Positions 9,835 to 18,068 of a stretch of 64,000 nucleotides of DNA are shown piece after piece. Origin of the DNA: Muribaculaceae bacterium. GTDB taxonomy: Bacteria > Bacteroidota > Bacteroidia > Bacteroidales > Muribaculaceae. A program made the position numbers and the translations under genes. Location: positions 186,001-250,000 of the forward strand of contig JAFZHD010000018.1 of the NCBI GenBank assembly GCA_017555085.1, in the 5' to 3' direction. The notes under the pieces were generated by a model that was not told the DNA's origin, made no database searches, and saw only the letters and a list, made by a program, of their open reading frames with translations. How positions within the stretch are numbered: the first letter of the stretch is position 1; every line of letters starts with the position of its first letter.

Positions 9835-11445
9835 ATGACATCTATTCGCAAGATTATATTCATCGCACTTTTGTGTGTAACACCTCTTGTGTATGCACAA
9901 AAAGGCTTGGACGCACCTATGACCAAAGCCGTGATGAATGTTTACAAACAACTGCTTGCAGAAGACCCTACTGATTACGAGACATACTATCGCCGAGCTT
10001 GTGAGTATTATAAGCATAACCAATATAATCTCGCACTTAACGACATTAATAATGCCATTAAGTATATTCCCGGTGAAATGACCGACACCAGAATAGAGCA
10101 GCACACTCTGCGTGCCAACATCTATATTCAAATGGATAGTTTAGACAAAGCAATGTTTGACCTTAATCAGGCGTACGCTCTTGACCCATACTCTTATTTA
10201 ACTTTATATCAAAAAGCAAATCTTGAATATCAATTAGGCGACTTCCAAAACGCCAAAAGCGATTACACCCGACTGTTGCGTACCAACAGTCGTAGCACTG
10301 AGGCACTTATCGGCTTGGCTCGCGTAGCGGTGAAAGAGAATAATTTGGGACTTGCAAACGAGTATATCGACAAAGCAGTTGCCATTTCGCCATCTGATGC
10401 CGACATATATGTGCGCCGAGCTTCGGTAAAGACATTAATGGGCAATGATAATGGCGCGGTTGACGACCTGATTATTGCCATTAGCACCGACAATAATAAC
10501 ACCAAAGCGCTCCACGAACTTGTCAAAATGGGCAACACAAACTATTCGGCCGTAATGACAGGTTTAAGCAACGCCATCAGACAAGCGCCCAATGTCGGAA
10601 TGTTTTACTACATCAGAGCAGTTATTGCCGAGTATCATTTCAATTATATTGCGGCAATCAGTGATTATAAGAAAATCATAAAAGAGAATCTTTATAATTA
10701 CTATGGTATCTACGCATCTTTGGCCGATTGTTACTATGCGTTAGGCAAATATGATGAAGCACTAGACAACATTGACTTTGCTCTTGCCGGCTCAACCAAA
10801 GTGAAAAGTTACTTCGTGACAAAAGCAAAGATTCTTCGTGCATTGAACAATAATGCCGATGCGATAAAAAACGCCAACGATGCATTGAATTTAGATGCCA
10901 ATTACAACGATGCGCTTAAAATTAAAGCGCTGTTGCTCTGCGACATTGATAAGCACAAAGATGCAACGGCATTATTAGGCGAAATATCACTAAACGACCC
11001 ACAAAACGCATTTGCCATGATTATGCGTGGATGGATTCTTGAAAAAGAAATGAAACAACCTGCTTATGCCAAAAACTTCTATCAACGCGCCATTGAATTG
11101 GAGGCAAACAATTTGATGTCGCTTAAAGGATTTGCCCATTTGGCACTTGGCAACATCAATGAAGCAATTGATTGGATTGAGGCAATCGTAGCAAATACCC
11201 AACAGCATGACGGCAAAGAATACTACTATGCGACTTGCATTTATGCTTGGGTTGGCGACTACGATAAAGCACTCGATTATATGGCAAAAGCGCTTGACAA
11301 AGGATATGCCAACTACCACGATTGGACTAAAACCAATGACGCGAATATAAATGTCTCACCAATTAGAAATTTCCCCGAATTTAACGAATTATTGCACAAA
11401 TATTCAATTACCTTTGACCGACAACATAAAAAATTGTCTAAATAA
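9835..11445 (+). CDS. Secreted TPR-repeat protein
   Basis: A 536-residue protein with a Sec signal peptide (cleavage likely after VYAQ near residue 22) and a mature part made mostly of tetratricopeptide repeats from about residue 40 to 510. Repeat signatures such as YYRRACEYYKHNQYNLALNDINNAI and YGIYASLADCYYALGKYDEAL recur. TPR solenoids act as protein-protein scaffolds, so a periplasmic or outer-membrane assembly role is inferred. No enzymatic domain is visible. It starts nine bases after kdsA and is probably the last gene of that operon, because a new promoter begins at its stop codon. Confidence 0.85.
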   Translation: MTSIRKIIFIALLCVTPLVYAQKGLDAPMTKAVMNVYKQLLAEDPTDYETYYRRACEYYKHNQYNLALNDINNAIKYIPGEMTDTRIEQHTLRANIYIQMDSLDKAMFDLNQAYALDPYSYLTLYQKANLEYQLGDFQNAKSDYTRLLRTNSRSTEALIGLARVAVKENNLGLANEYIDKAVAISPSDADIYVRRASVKTLMGNDNGAVDDLIIAISTDNNNTKALHELVKMGNTNYSAVMTGLSNAIRQAPNVGMFYYIRAVIAEYHFNYIAAISDYKKIIKENLYNYYGIYASLADCYYALGKYDEALDNIDFALAGSTKVKSYFVTKAKILRALNNNADAIKNANDALNLDANYNDALKIKALLLCDIDKHKDATALLGEISLNDPQNAFAMIMRGWILEKEMKQPAYAKNFYQRAIELEANNLMSLKGFAHLALGNINEAIDWIEAIVANTQQHDGKEYYYATCIYAWVGDYDKALDYMAKALDKGYANYHDWTKTNDANINVSPIRNFPEFNELLHKYSITFDRQHKKLSK

Positions 11446-11476
11446 TTGCATAAATTAAATTCAAATACTAATTTTG
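11446..11476 (+). promoter_or_regulatory. Promoter for the PD40/amidase pair
   Basis: TTG at 11446-11448, a 20-base spacer and TAATTTTG at 11469-11476 fit the Bacteroidota housekeeping promoter. The start is predicted near 11483, giving a leader of about 47 bases. The box lies upstream of the ATG at 11530 and inside an in-frame extension of that gene, which rules out earlier starts. Confidence 0.75.
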
Positions 11477-11529
11477 ATAAACTAAAACAGACAACCTTAT
11501 TTATTAACCAATTTATAAACCTAACATTT

Positions 11530-12396
11530 ATGAAACGTAAATTCATTTTGGCTCTCTCATTATGTATGATGGGAACCACAATGTTTGCACAACCCAAAGG
11601 TGCAACTGAGCCACAATTGTTGGTAAAAGCCCCCGTTGGCTTGATGGCCCCCGTTTGGTCTCCAACAGGTGACAAAATCGCTGTAACAGCCGATAACTAC
11701 TGCGGTATCTTTGTTGTTAACGCTGATGGCAGCAACATGACAACAATCTCAACAGAAGAAGGTGCTGGCTACAAAATGGTTTGGAGCGCTGATGGCAAAC
11801 AAATCCTCGGTCGCACAAACATTATCGAAAATTCAAAAGTTCACCACGAAGTTAAAGTTTGGAATGTTGCTAACGCTAAGTCAACTACTCTCGTTGCCAA
11901 AACTCGCACTTTGAAAGGTACTCCTACATGGAATTCCGTTGCAAATCAAAGAGCATCAGTTAATGTATTTGAAATGATGACAAGCGACCCCGTTGGTTGC
12001 GCTGCCAAAATTCCCGCATTGAAACAATATGCTGGCAAAGTTATCATCAACCCTGCTCTTTCTCCCGATGGTAGCAAAGTTGCATTCCAAGTTCCCGGTC
12101 ACGGTTTATTTGTTTGCGACATCAACGGTAACAACCTCGTAAGTTTAGGCAAAGCCTCTAACCCCACTTGGTTGCCCGACAATCTCCATGTAATCGCTAC
12201 TCGCGTTCAAGACAATGGTCACACTTACACAGCATCTCAAATCTATTCTTTCAATGCAGTTACTGGTGCAGAAACTCTCGTTTGCAACAATGCTAACTAC
12301 ATTCCTATGAGACCCTCTGTTTCTCCTGACGGTCAAAAACTTGTATTTGAAAATGCTGCTGATGCATCAATCTACATTGTTAACCTCAAATACTAA
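11530..12396 (+). CDS. Secreted PD40 (TolB-like) beta-propeller protein
   Basis: A 288-residue protein starting at the ATG at 11530 with a Sec signal peptide (MKRKFILALSLCMMGTTMFAQ). The mature part carries PD40 blades: WSPTGDKIAV, WSADGKQIL, LSPDGSKVAF and VSPDGQKLVF, spaced as in TolB and the WD40-like propellers. It lacks the N-terminal TolB domain and is shorter than TolB. It may therefore be an incomplete propeller or dimerise. Its stop codon overlaps the ATGAC preceding the amidase gene, so the two are clearly co-transcribed. Codons such as CTC, AAC and GGT are favoured more than in neighbours, suggesting high expression. The ligand is unknown; a binding partner for the amidase is inferred. 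Confidence 0.82.
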   Translation: MKRKFILALSLCMMGTTMFAQPKGATEPQLLVKAPVGLMAPVWSPTGDKIAVTADNYCGIFVVNADGSNMTTISTEEGAGYKMVWSADGKQILGRTNIIENSKVHHEVKVWNVANAKSTTLVAKTRTLKGTPTWNSVANQRASVNVFEMMTSDPVGCAAKIPALKQYAGKVIINPALSPDGSKVAFQVPGHGLFVCDINGNNLVSLGKASNPTWLPDNLHVIATRVQDNGHTYTASQIYSFNAVTGAETLVCNNANYIPMRPSVSPDGQKLVFENAADASIYIVNLKY

Positions 12397-12404
12397 TGAC
12401 GATT

Positions 12405-14924
12405 ATGAAAAAATATAAATCTACTATAAGCAAATTTGCTATCGCAGCTGCATTGTGCGCAGTTGCAATGCCTGTTAGCGCACAAGATGCAGCAACCGAT
12501 TCTGTTGCAACCGATTCTGTTCATGCAAAGGAAATCACAGGCTGGGGCGACTTCAAACTCTTCCTTGACCCAGGTCACTCTGGTAAAGAAAACCGCGGTC
12601 TTTGGGGTTACTCAGAGGCTGAAAAAGTGCTTGATATCGCACTTACTATCAAAGAATACCTCACTACATATACCGATATACCCGCCGAAAACCTCATGCT
12701 TTGTCGTGAAGACGGCAACACAGTAGTTGACCTTGGCGAGCGTTCTGATATCGCTAACGCTTGGGGTGCTGACTTCTTCTATTCTATCCACTCTGACGCT
12801 GCTTCACTCAAAAACACTACTGTATGTTTGTTTGGCGGTTGGATGAGCAATGGTGTTGAAGTTGAAAAAACGCCCAAAGGGGGTAAAGCATTTGGTGAGT
12901 TCCTTGACCCCAACCTCACTGACATGATGAAAGAGTTTGCTTGCACAGGTTCTCGTGGCAACTGCTACGACCGTTGTTTCTACTATCCCGGTGAAACTGA
13001 CCACGCAAACAAATATCCTTACCTCTCTGTTAACCGTGAGTCAAACATGGCTTCTTTGTTGAGTGAAGGTGGCTACCACACTATTGCTGAGCAACAACAA
13101 CTCAACATCAATGTTGAATACAAACGTCTTGAAGCATTGGCTGCTTTCCAATCAATTTTGAAATACCATGGTCTTCAAGTTCCCAAACAAACTTTCCTCG
13201 CTGGTATCATTGCCAACTCTGAAAACCAAGTGCCCATCAATGGCGTGAAAGTTACAGTTGACGGCAAAACTTACACAACTGATACTTGGGAAAGCGTATT
13301 CAATTTGTACACTAAAAACGAAAACCTCATCCACAATGGTTTCTATATGTTTGAAGGCTTGACAGCAGGCCAAACTTATGATGTGACTTTTGAGGCAACA
13401 GGCTATGACCCCGTTACTAAACAAATCACTATCAAAGACGGTGGTCAAGGTGCAACAGTAGATTTCGTTACAGTTCTCGACGTTGAAATGACTAACAATG
13501 CTCCTGCTATTGTTAGCGGTGTTTCAATCGAAGACCTTGAAAATGTGTCTACACTCAAACCCTTGGTTATCACTTTCTCACGCAACATGGACCGTGCATC
13601 TGTTGAGCAAGCAATCTCAATCAACAATAAAGGTGAAATTTCTTTCACTTGGGAAAATGACTATACATTGAGCGTTGATGTTTCTAAACTCCTCCCCTTG
13701 TGGAGTTACACAATCACTATTGACGGTGCTGTCGCTAAAAACTCACAAACTCAACAATTCCTTGATGGTGATGGTGATGGCGCAGAAGGCGGTAACTATG
13801 TTATCAACTTGACAATGGCTGAACCCGATGTTACTCCCGCATCAGTAGTTTCTACTTATCCCGCCGCTGACGAAACAGCCGTTTACACTCAACGTCCTCC
13901 CATCCGCATCGAATTTGACGAAATTCTCAACTGGAACGACGACAAACACTCTGAATTTATCACTGTAACAGACAAAGACGGTAACACTTATGCTGGTTCA
14001 GCAGTACACGCTGTTGTTCGCGACGCATCTGTTCTCCACTTCTACTTGAACGAAGATCTTCCTCTCGACAAATGTTTCCTTGTATCTGTTAAGGGTGGTG
14101 TGCCCGACCTTTCAGACAATTTGACAGAAGACTTCCACTTCCGTTTCCTCTCTGAATATCGTGCCAAAACAGAAGGTAATGTTCTCTTTGCTCTTGAAAG
14201 CGCAGACGGTTTCTGGGCTCCCAACGGTTCAGGTTCAACTTCAGGTTTGACCGACGAAGGTAGTTCATTTGAAACTTCAACATTGGCTCCCAGCAAAGAT
14301 GCTGCCGGTTCAGGTAAACTCACTTACTCATTTGACCCCGACCACGCAGGTGAAAGTTGGCAAATTCGCGAATACACTCCCACACAATCAGGTGTTAACG
14401 CCAATAAGAGCGATTGCAACTATGTAATTTCTTTCTGGTGCTATGGTGACGGTTCAAACAACAGTGTTTCTGCTATGTTGCGTATCAACAACGCAGAACT
14501 CAAAATGACTGACCCCATGACTGTTCTTGATTTCCGCGGCTGGACTCGCATTTCATGGGACCTCCAAAACGATGCTTTCCAACACTTCACAGGCGAAGCA
14601 ACAGAAATGTCTAAATGGCGTTTTGACAGTTTCTTGTTGAAACACGAATGGACTGACGAAGACGATGATTCTGTTCCCTATCAAGCATGGACAGGCGAAA
14701 TCTACTTCAACGGCCTCGAATACAACAAATGGGACAACACTGCTACTCAAACAGCATCTGTTGACGATATCACTATCCCCGAGGTTGGTGTAGAATCTAT
14801 CGCAACTAACAACAATGCTCCCGTTCGCTACTACAATCTCCAAGGTGTAGAAATTAGCAAACCCGCTAATGGCATCTACATTCGCGTTCAAGGTAGCAAC
14901 GCAAGCAAAGTAATGGTGAAATAA
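12405..14924 (+). CDS. Secreted multidomain N-acetylmuramoyl-L-alanine amidase
   Basis: An 839-residue protein from the ATG at 12405, nine bases after an alternative in-frame ATG. A signal peptide ends near residue 27 (VSAQ). An Amidase_3 zinc domain (about 45-255) shows the ligand pattern His58 (DPGHSG), Glu71 and His129 (SIHSD). It cuts the amide bond between muramic acid and the stem peptide. A carboxypeptidase-regulatory-like beta domain follows (about 265-360). Two SbsA-type Ig-like (Big_5) domains come next (about 370-470 and 480-590), then a beta-sandwich (about 600-780). The final 45 residues, with the YYNLQGVEI pattern and a GIYIRV strand, resemble a type IX secretion sorting tail. 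Extracellular release or surface anchoring is inferred. Most amidases of this family are much smaller and periplasmic. Confidence 0.88.
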   Translation: MKKYKSTISKFAIAAALCAVAMPVSAQDAATDSVATDSVHAKEITGWGDFKLFLDPGHSGKENRGLWGYSEAEKVLDIALTIKEYLTTYTDIPAENLMLCREDGNTVVDLGERSDIANAWGADFFYSIHSDAASLKNTTVCLFGGWMSNGVEVEKTPKGGKAFGEFLDPNLTDMMKEFACTGSRGNCYDRCFYYPGETDHANKYPYLSVNRESNMASLLSEGGYHTIAEQQQLNINVEYKRLEALAAFQSILKYHGLQVPKQTFLAGIIANSENQVPINGVKVTVDGKTYTTDTWESVFNLYTKNENLIHNGFYMFEGLTAGQTYDVTFEATGYDPVTKQITIKDGGQGATVDFVTVLDVEMTNNAPAIVSGVSIEDLENVSTLKPLVITFSRNMDRASVEQAISINNKGEISFTWENDYTLSVDVSKLLPLWSYTITIDGAVAKNSQTQQFLDGDGDGAEGGNYVINLTMAEPDVTPASVVSTYPAADETAVYTQRPPIRIEFDEILNWNDDKHSEFITVTDKDGNTYAGSAVHAVVRDASVLHFYLNEDLPLDKCFLVSVKGGVPDLSDNLTEDFHFRFLSEYRAKTEGNVLFALESADGFWAPNGSGSTSGLTDEGSSFETSTLAPSKDAAGSGKLTYSFDPDHAGESWQIREYTPTQSGVNANKSDCNYVISFWCYGDGSNNSVSAMLRINNAELKMTDPMTVLDFRGWTRISWDLQNDAFQHFTGEATEMSKWRFDSFLLKHEWTDEDDDSVPYQAWTGEIYFNGLEYNKWDNTATQTASVDDITIPEVGVESIATNNNAPVRYYNLQGVEISKPANGIYIRVQGSNASKVMVK

Positions 14925-14947
14925 TTAACACCTCATACTTAACTCGA

Positions 14948-14975
14948 CAAGGCTCGCAATCGCGGGCCTTGTTTT
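14948..14975 (+). terminator. Terminator after the amidase gene
   Basis: A stem of ten bases (14948-14957 with 14962-14971, one wobble) and a 4-base loop, followed by TTTTG and TTTA. It closes the PD40/amidase transcript. Confidence 0.8.
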
Positions 14976-15046
14976 GTTTATATACTCCTTAAATATCAAT
15001 CTCAATAATTTTATGCATGAAATTCGCTTAAATCACACGATTATAA

Positions 15047-15077
15047 TTGTATAATTATCATTAATAAATTATCTTTG
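15047..15077 (+). promoter_or_regulatory. Promoter for the receiver/ATP-grasp operon
   Basis: TTG at 15047-15049, a 20-base spacer and TATCTTTG at 15070-15077 give a strong Bacteroidota promoter. The start is predicted near 15084, only about 14 bases before the ATG at 15098. Confidence 0.75.
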
Positions 15078-15097
15078 TATGTTAATTATCTACGATT

Positions 15098-18061
15098 ATG
15101 AATGAGGATTCGTTAAGCCAGTTATATTTGAAAGATACGGCCTTTCAAAACCTGATGCAGCGACGCATTTTTAATGTGTTGCTCATTGCTTCGCCCTATG
15201 ATGCATTCATGATGGAAGAAGACGGCCGCGTTGAAGAACAACTATATTTTGAATATGTAGCATTAAACCTCAGTTCACCCCCACGCGTAGTGCAAGTAGG
15301 CACAACCGAGGAGGCTTTGAAGGCATTGGAAGCAAAGCATTTTGACCTCATCATAACAATGCCTGGCGTAGATGTCAGCGAAACTTTTGCCGGCTCACGC
15401 GCCATAAAATCTCTATACCCCGAAATCCCCATTATCGTTTTGACCCCGTTCTCTAAACAGGTGTCACACCGTTTGGCAAACGAGGACTTATCGTCTATTG
15501 ACTATGTTTTTAGTTGGCTTGGCAATGTCGACTTGCTATTGGCAATGATTAAGTTGCTTGAAGACAAAATGAATGCAGACAACGATGTCAACGATGTGGG
15601 TATTCAAATGATTCTTGTTGTCGAAGACTCTGTAAGATTCTACTCTTCGATATTACCTCATATTTACAAATTCTTGCTTAAACAATCGCAAGAATTCTCT
15701 ACCGAAGCCTTGAACAATCACGAGCGTATGTTGCGCATGCGCGGTCGCCCCAAAGTAATGCTTGCCCGCGACTATGAAGAGGCTGTGAGTATCTATGAGA
15801 AATTTGGCAAAAACATGCTCGGTGTAATTAGCGATGTATCGTTCAAACACAATGGCGAGAAAGACTCGGCTGCGGGTTTGAAATTGGCTAAATACCTTCG
15901 AGAAAAAGACCCATACTTGCCCATTATCATAGAGTCTTCTGAATCGGAAAATGCAGATGCCGTTCATGAGTTTAATGGCGTTTTTTTGGATAAAAACTCA
16001 AAGAAACTCCCCGTTGACTTAGGCCATGCCATTATGAACAATTTTGGTTTTGGCGACTTTATCATGCGTGACCCAAAAACAGGCAATGAACTTTATCGCA
16101 TCAGGTCGTTGAAGGATATGCAAGACAATATCTTTGACATTCCTGCCGAAGTCTTGCATTATCACGCATCATCAAACGATATTTCGCGTTGGCTCTATTC
16201 TCGCGCTATGTTCCCTATCGCCGAGGTAATCAAGAACCACCGTTTCAACACTCTTGAAGAAGCGCCTGCTGTAAGACAACTGTTTTTTGACCTCATTGTC
16301 AAATATCGCCGCATGAAAAACCGCGGTGTGGTTGCTGTATTCCACCGCGACCGATTTGACTATTACTCAAACTTTGCCCGCATCGGCCAAGGTTCTCTTG
16401 GCGGTAAAGGTCGCGGCTTGGCTTTTATCGACTCAATCATCAAGAAAAATCCCATTTGCGACAATTTAGACGGTGTTTCGATTTCAATACCGAGAACGGT
16501 TGTATTGTGTACCGATATATTTGACGAATTCATGGCGTCAAATAACCTATACCCTATCGCATTAAGCGATTTGCCCGATGAAGAGATATTAAGATATTTC
16601 TTGCAAGCCCGTTTACCAGATTGGCTTGTTGAAGATTTCTTCGCATTGTTTGAAGTGGTCGGCAAACCGTTAGCAATTCGCAGTTCTTCGTTGCTTGAAG
16701 ACTCTCACTACCAACCTTTCGCGGGGATTTATTCAACATACATGATTCCTCATGTCGATGACAAATATGAAATGTTGCGAATGTTGAGCGATGCAATCAA
16801 AGGCGTATATGCATCGGTATTTTATGCCGATAGCAAGGCTTATATGAACGCAACAAGCAATGTTATCGACCAAGAAAAAATGGCCGTTATCATTCAAGAA
16901 GTTGTCGGCGAAGAACACGGCCAATACTACTACCCGTCATTTTCGGGTGTTGGTCGCTCACTCAACTACTATCCCATCAATGATGAAATTCCCGAAGACG
17001 GAGTAGCCGAAATTGCTGTCGGATTGGGTAAATATATTGTTGACGGAGGTTTAAGTCTCCGTTTCTCTCCACGCCACTGCGACAAAGTGTTACAAACATC
17101 AACACTTGATTTGGCTCTACGCGACACCCAAACACGATTGTATGCACTTGACATGAAACAAATGGCCAACGATTTCAGAGTTGACGACAGTTTCAATCTC
17201 ACACGCATAAAAGTGCAAGATGCCGCAAAGACCGGTGCATTGAAATATATGGTCTCTACATTTGACCATATCGACCAAGTTATTCGCGACAGTGAGTTTG
17301 GCGAAGGTCGTCGCGTTGTAACATTTGCCAATATACTCCAGCACAAGGTTTATCCGTTAGCCGAATCTATTGACTTTATGCTTCAACATGGTCAAGAAGC
17401 CATGGGCCGCCCCGTTGAAATAGAATTTGCCGGTATGATTGACATCAACAAAGGCAGAAAAGGACACATCTATTGGCTCCAAATCAGGCCCATTATTGAC
17501 CGAAAAGAACTTGTTGACGACACAATGCTGTCAATTGATGATGAAAATTTGTTGCTGAAAAGCAATACGGCATTAGGTCATGGTAACATTGAAAATGTAG
17601 ATACAATCATATATGTTCGTCCTGAAAACTTCTCATCTTTCAACAATCCATTGATTGCACGAGAAATTGAGAAAATCAATCGCAACTATGCGGCAAACGG
17701 CGAAAGCTATATTCTTATCGGTCCCGGCCGATGGGGTTCAAGCGATACGGCATTAGGTATCCCGGTTAAATGGCCTAATATCTCACAAGCCAAAGTTATT
17801 GTTGAATCATCGTTGAGCAATTATCGCATCGAACCAAGTCAGGGCACGCACTTCTTCCAAAATCTCACATCATTTGGTGTTGGGTACTTCACTATCAATC
17901 CTCATTCTCATGACGGCATTTATGATATTGACTACCTAAATGCGATGCCCGCTATATATGAGAGTGAATTTATTAGAATTGTCAAATTTGCACAACCCTT
18001 GTCAATCGGCATCAATGGCCGAAAAGGCATTGGCGTTGTTGCCAAACCCATTATAAATTAA
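15098..18061 (+). CDS. Tandem receiver-like plus PEP/pyruvate-binding ATP-grasp protein
   Basis: A 987-residue cytosolic protein. Residues about 22-155 look like a receiver fold without its active residues. A second receiver-like domain (about 168-310) keeps the acidic pair Glu176/Asp177, candidate phospho-acceptor Asp246 (VISDVSF), Ser280/281 and Lys299. A helical linker leads to a PPDK_N-type ATP-grasp domain (about 420-800) with GSLGGKGRG (432-440), RSSSLLEDS and a closing LQIRPI. The remaining 190 residues contain GPGRWGSSD and no known motif. I find neither the swivelling phosphohistidine domain (TxGGxxSHAA) nor the PEP-binding barrel that true PEP synthase and PPDK need. It cannot be a complete PEP synthase. 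A phosphorylation-controlled ATP-dependent transferase or kinase is inferred. A coiled-coil gene follows after seven bases. Confidence 0.8.
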   Translation: MNEDSLSQLYLKDTAFQNLMQRRIFNVLLIASPYDAFMMEEDGRVEEQLYFEYVALNLSSPPRVVQVGTTEEALKALEAKHFDLIITMPGVDVSETFAGSRAIKSLYPEIPIIVLTPFSKQVSHRLANEDLSSIDYVFSWLGNVDLLLAMIKLLEDKMNADNDVNDVGIQMILVVEDSVRFYSSILPHIYKFLLKQSQEFSTEALNNHERMLRMRGRPKVMLARDYEEAVSIYEKFGKNMLGVISDVSFKHNGEKDSAAGLKLAKYLREKDPYLPIIIESSESENADAVHEFNGVFLDKNSKKLPVDLGHAIMNNFGFGDFIMRDPKTGNELYRIRSLKDMQDNIFDIPAEVLHYHASSNDISRWLYSRAMFPIAEVIKNHRFNTLEEAPAVRQLFFDLIVKYRRMKNRGVVAVFHRDRFDYYSNFARIGQGSLGGKGRGLAFIDSIIKKNPICDNLDGVSISIPRTVVLCTDIFDEFMASNNLYPIALSDLPDEEILRYFLQARLPDWLVEDFFALFEVVGKPLAIRSSSLLEDSHYQPFAGIYSTYMIPHVDDKYEMLRMLSDAIKGVYASVFYADSKAYMNATSNVIDQEKMAVIIQEVVGEEHGQYYYPSFSGVGRSLNYYPINDEIPEDGVAEIAVGLGKYIVDGGLSLRFSPRHCDKVLQTSTLDLALRDTQTRLYALDMKQMANDFRVDDSFNLTRIKVQDAAKTGALKYMVSTFDHIDQVIRDSEFGEGRRVVTFANILQHKVYPLAESIDFMLQHGQEAMGRPVEIEFAGMIDINKGRKGHIYWLQIRPIIDRKELVDDTMLSIDDENLLLKSNTALGHGNIENVDTIIYVRPENFSSFNNPLIAREIEKINRNYAANGESYILIGPGRWGSSDTALGIPVKWPNISQAKVIVESSLSNYRIEPSQGTHFFQNLTSFGVGYFTINPHSHDGIYDIDYLNAMPAIYESEFIRIVKFAQPLSIGINGRKGIGVVAKPIIN

Positions 18062-18068
18062 AACTGAT

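Noticed and set aside
15098..18061. PEP synthase (ppsA)
   Set aside because: Lacks the phosphohistidine swivel and the PEP-binding barrel, and has receiver domains at the N-terminus.
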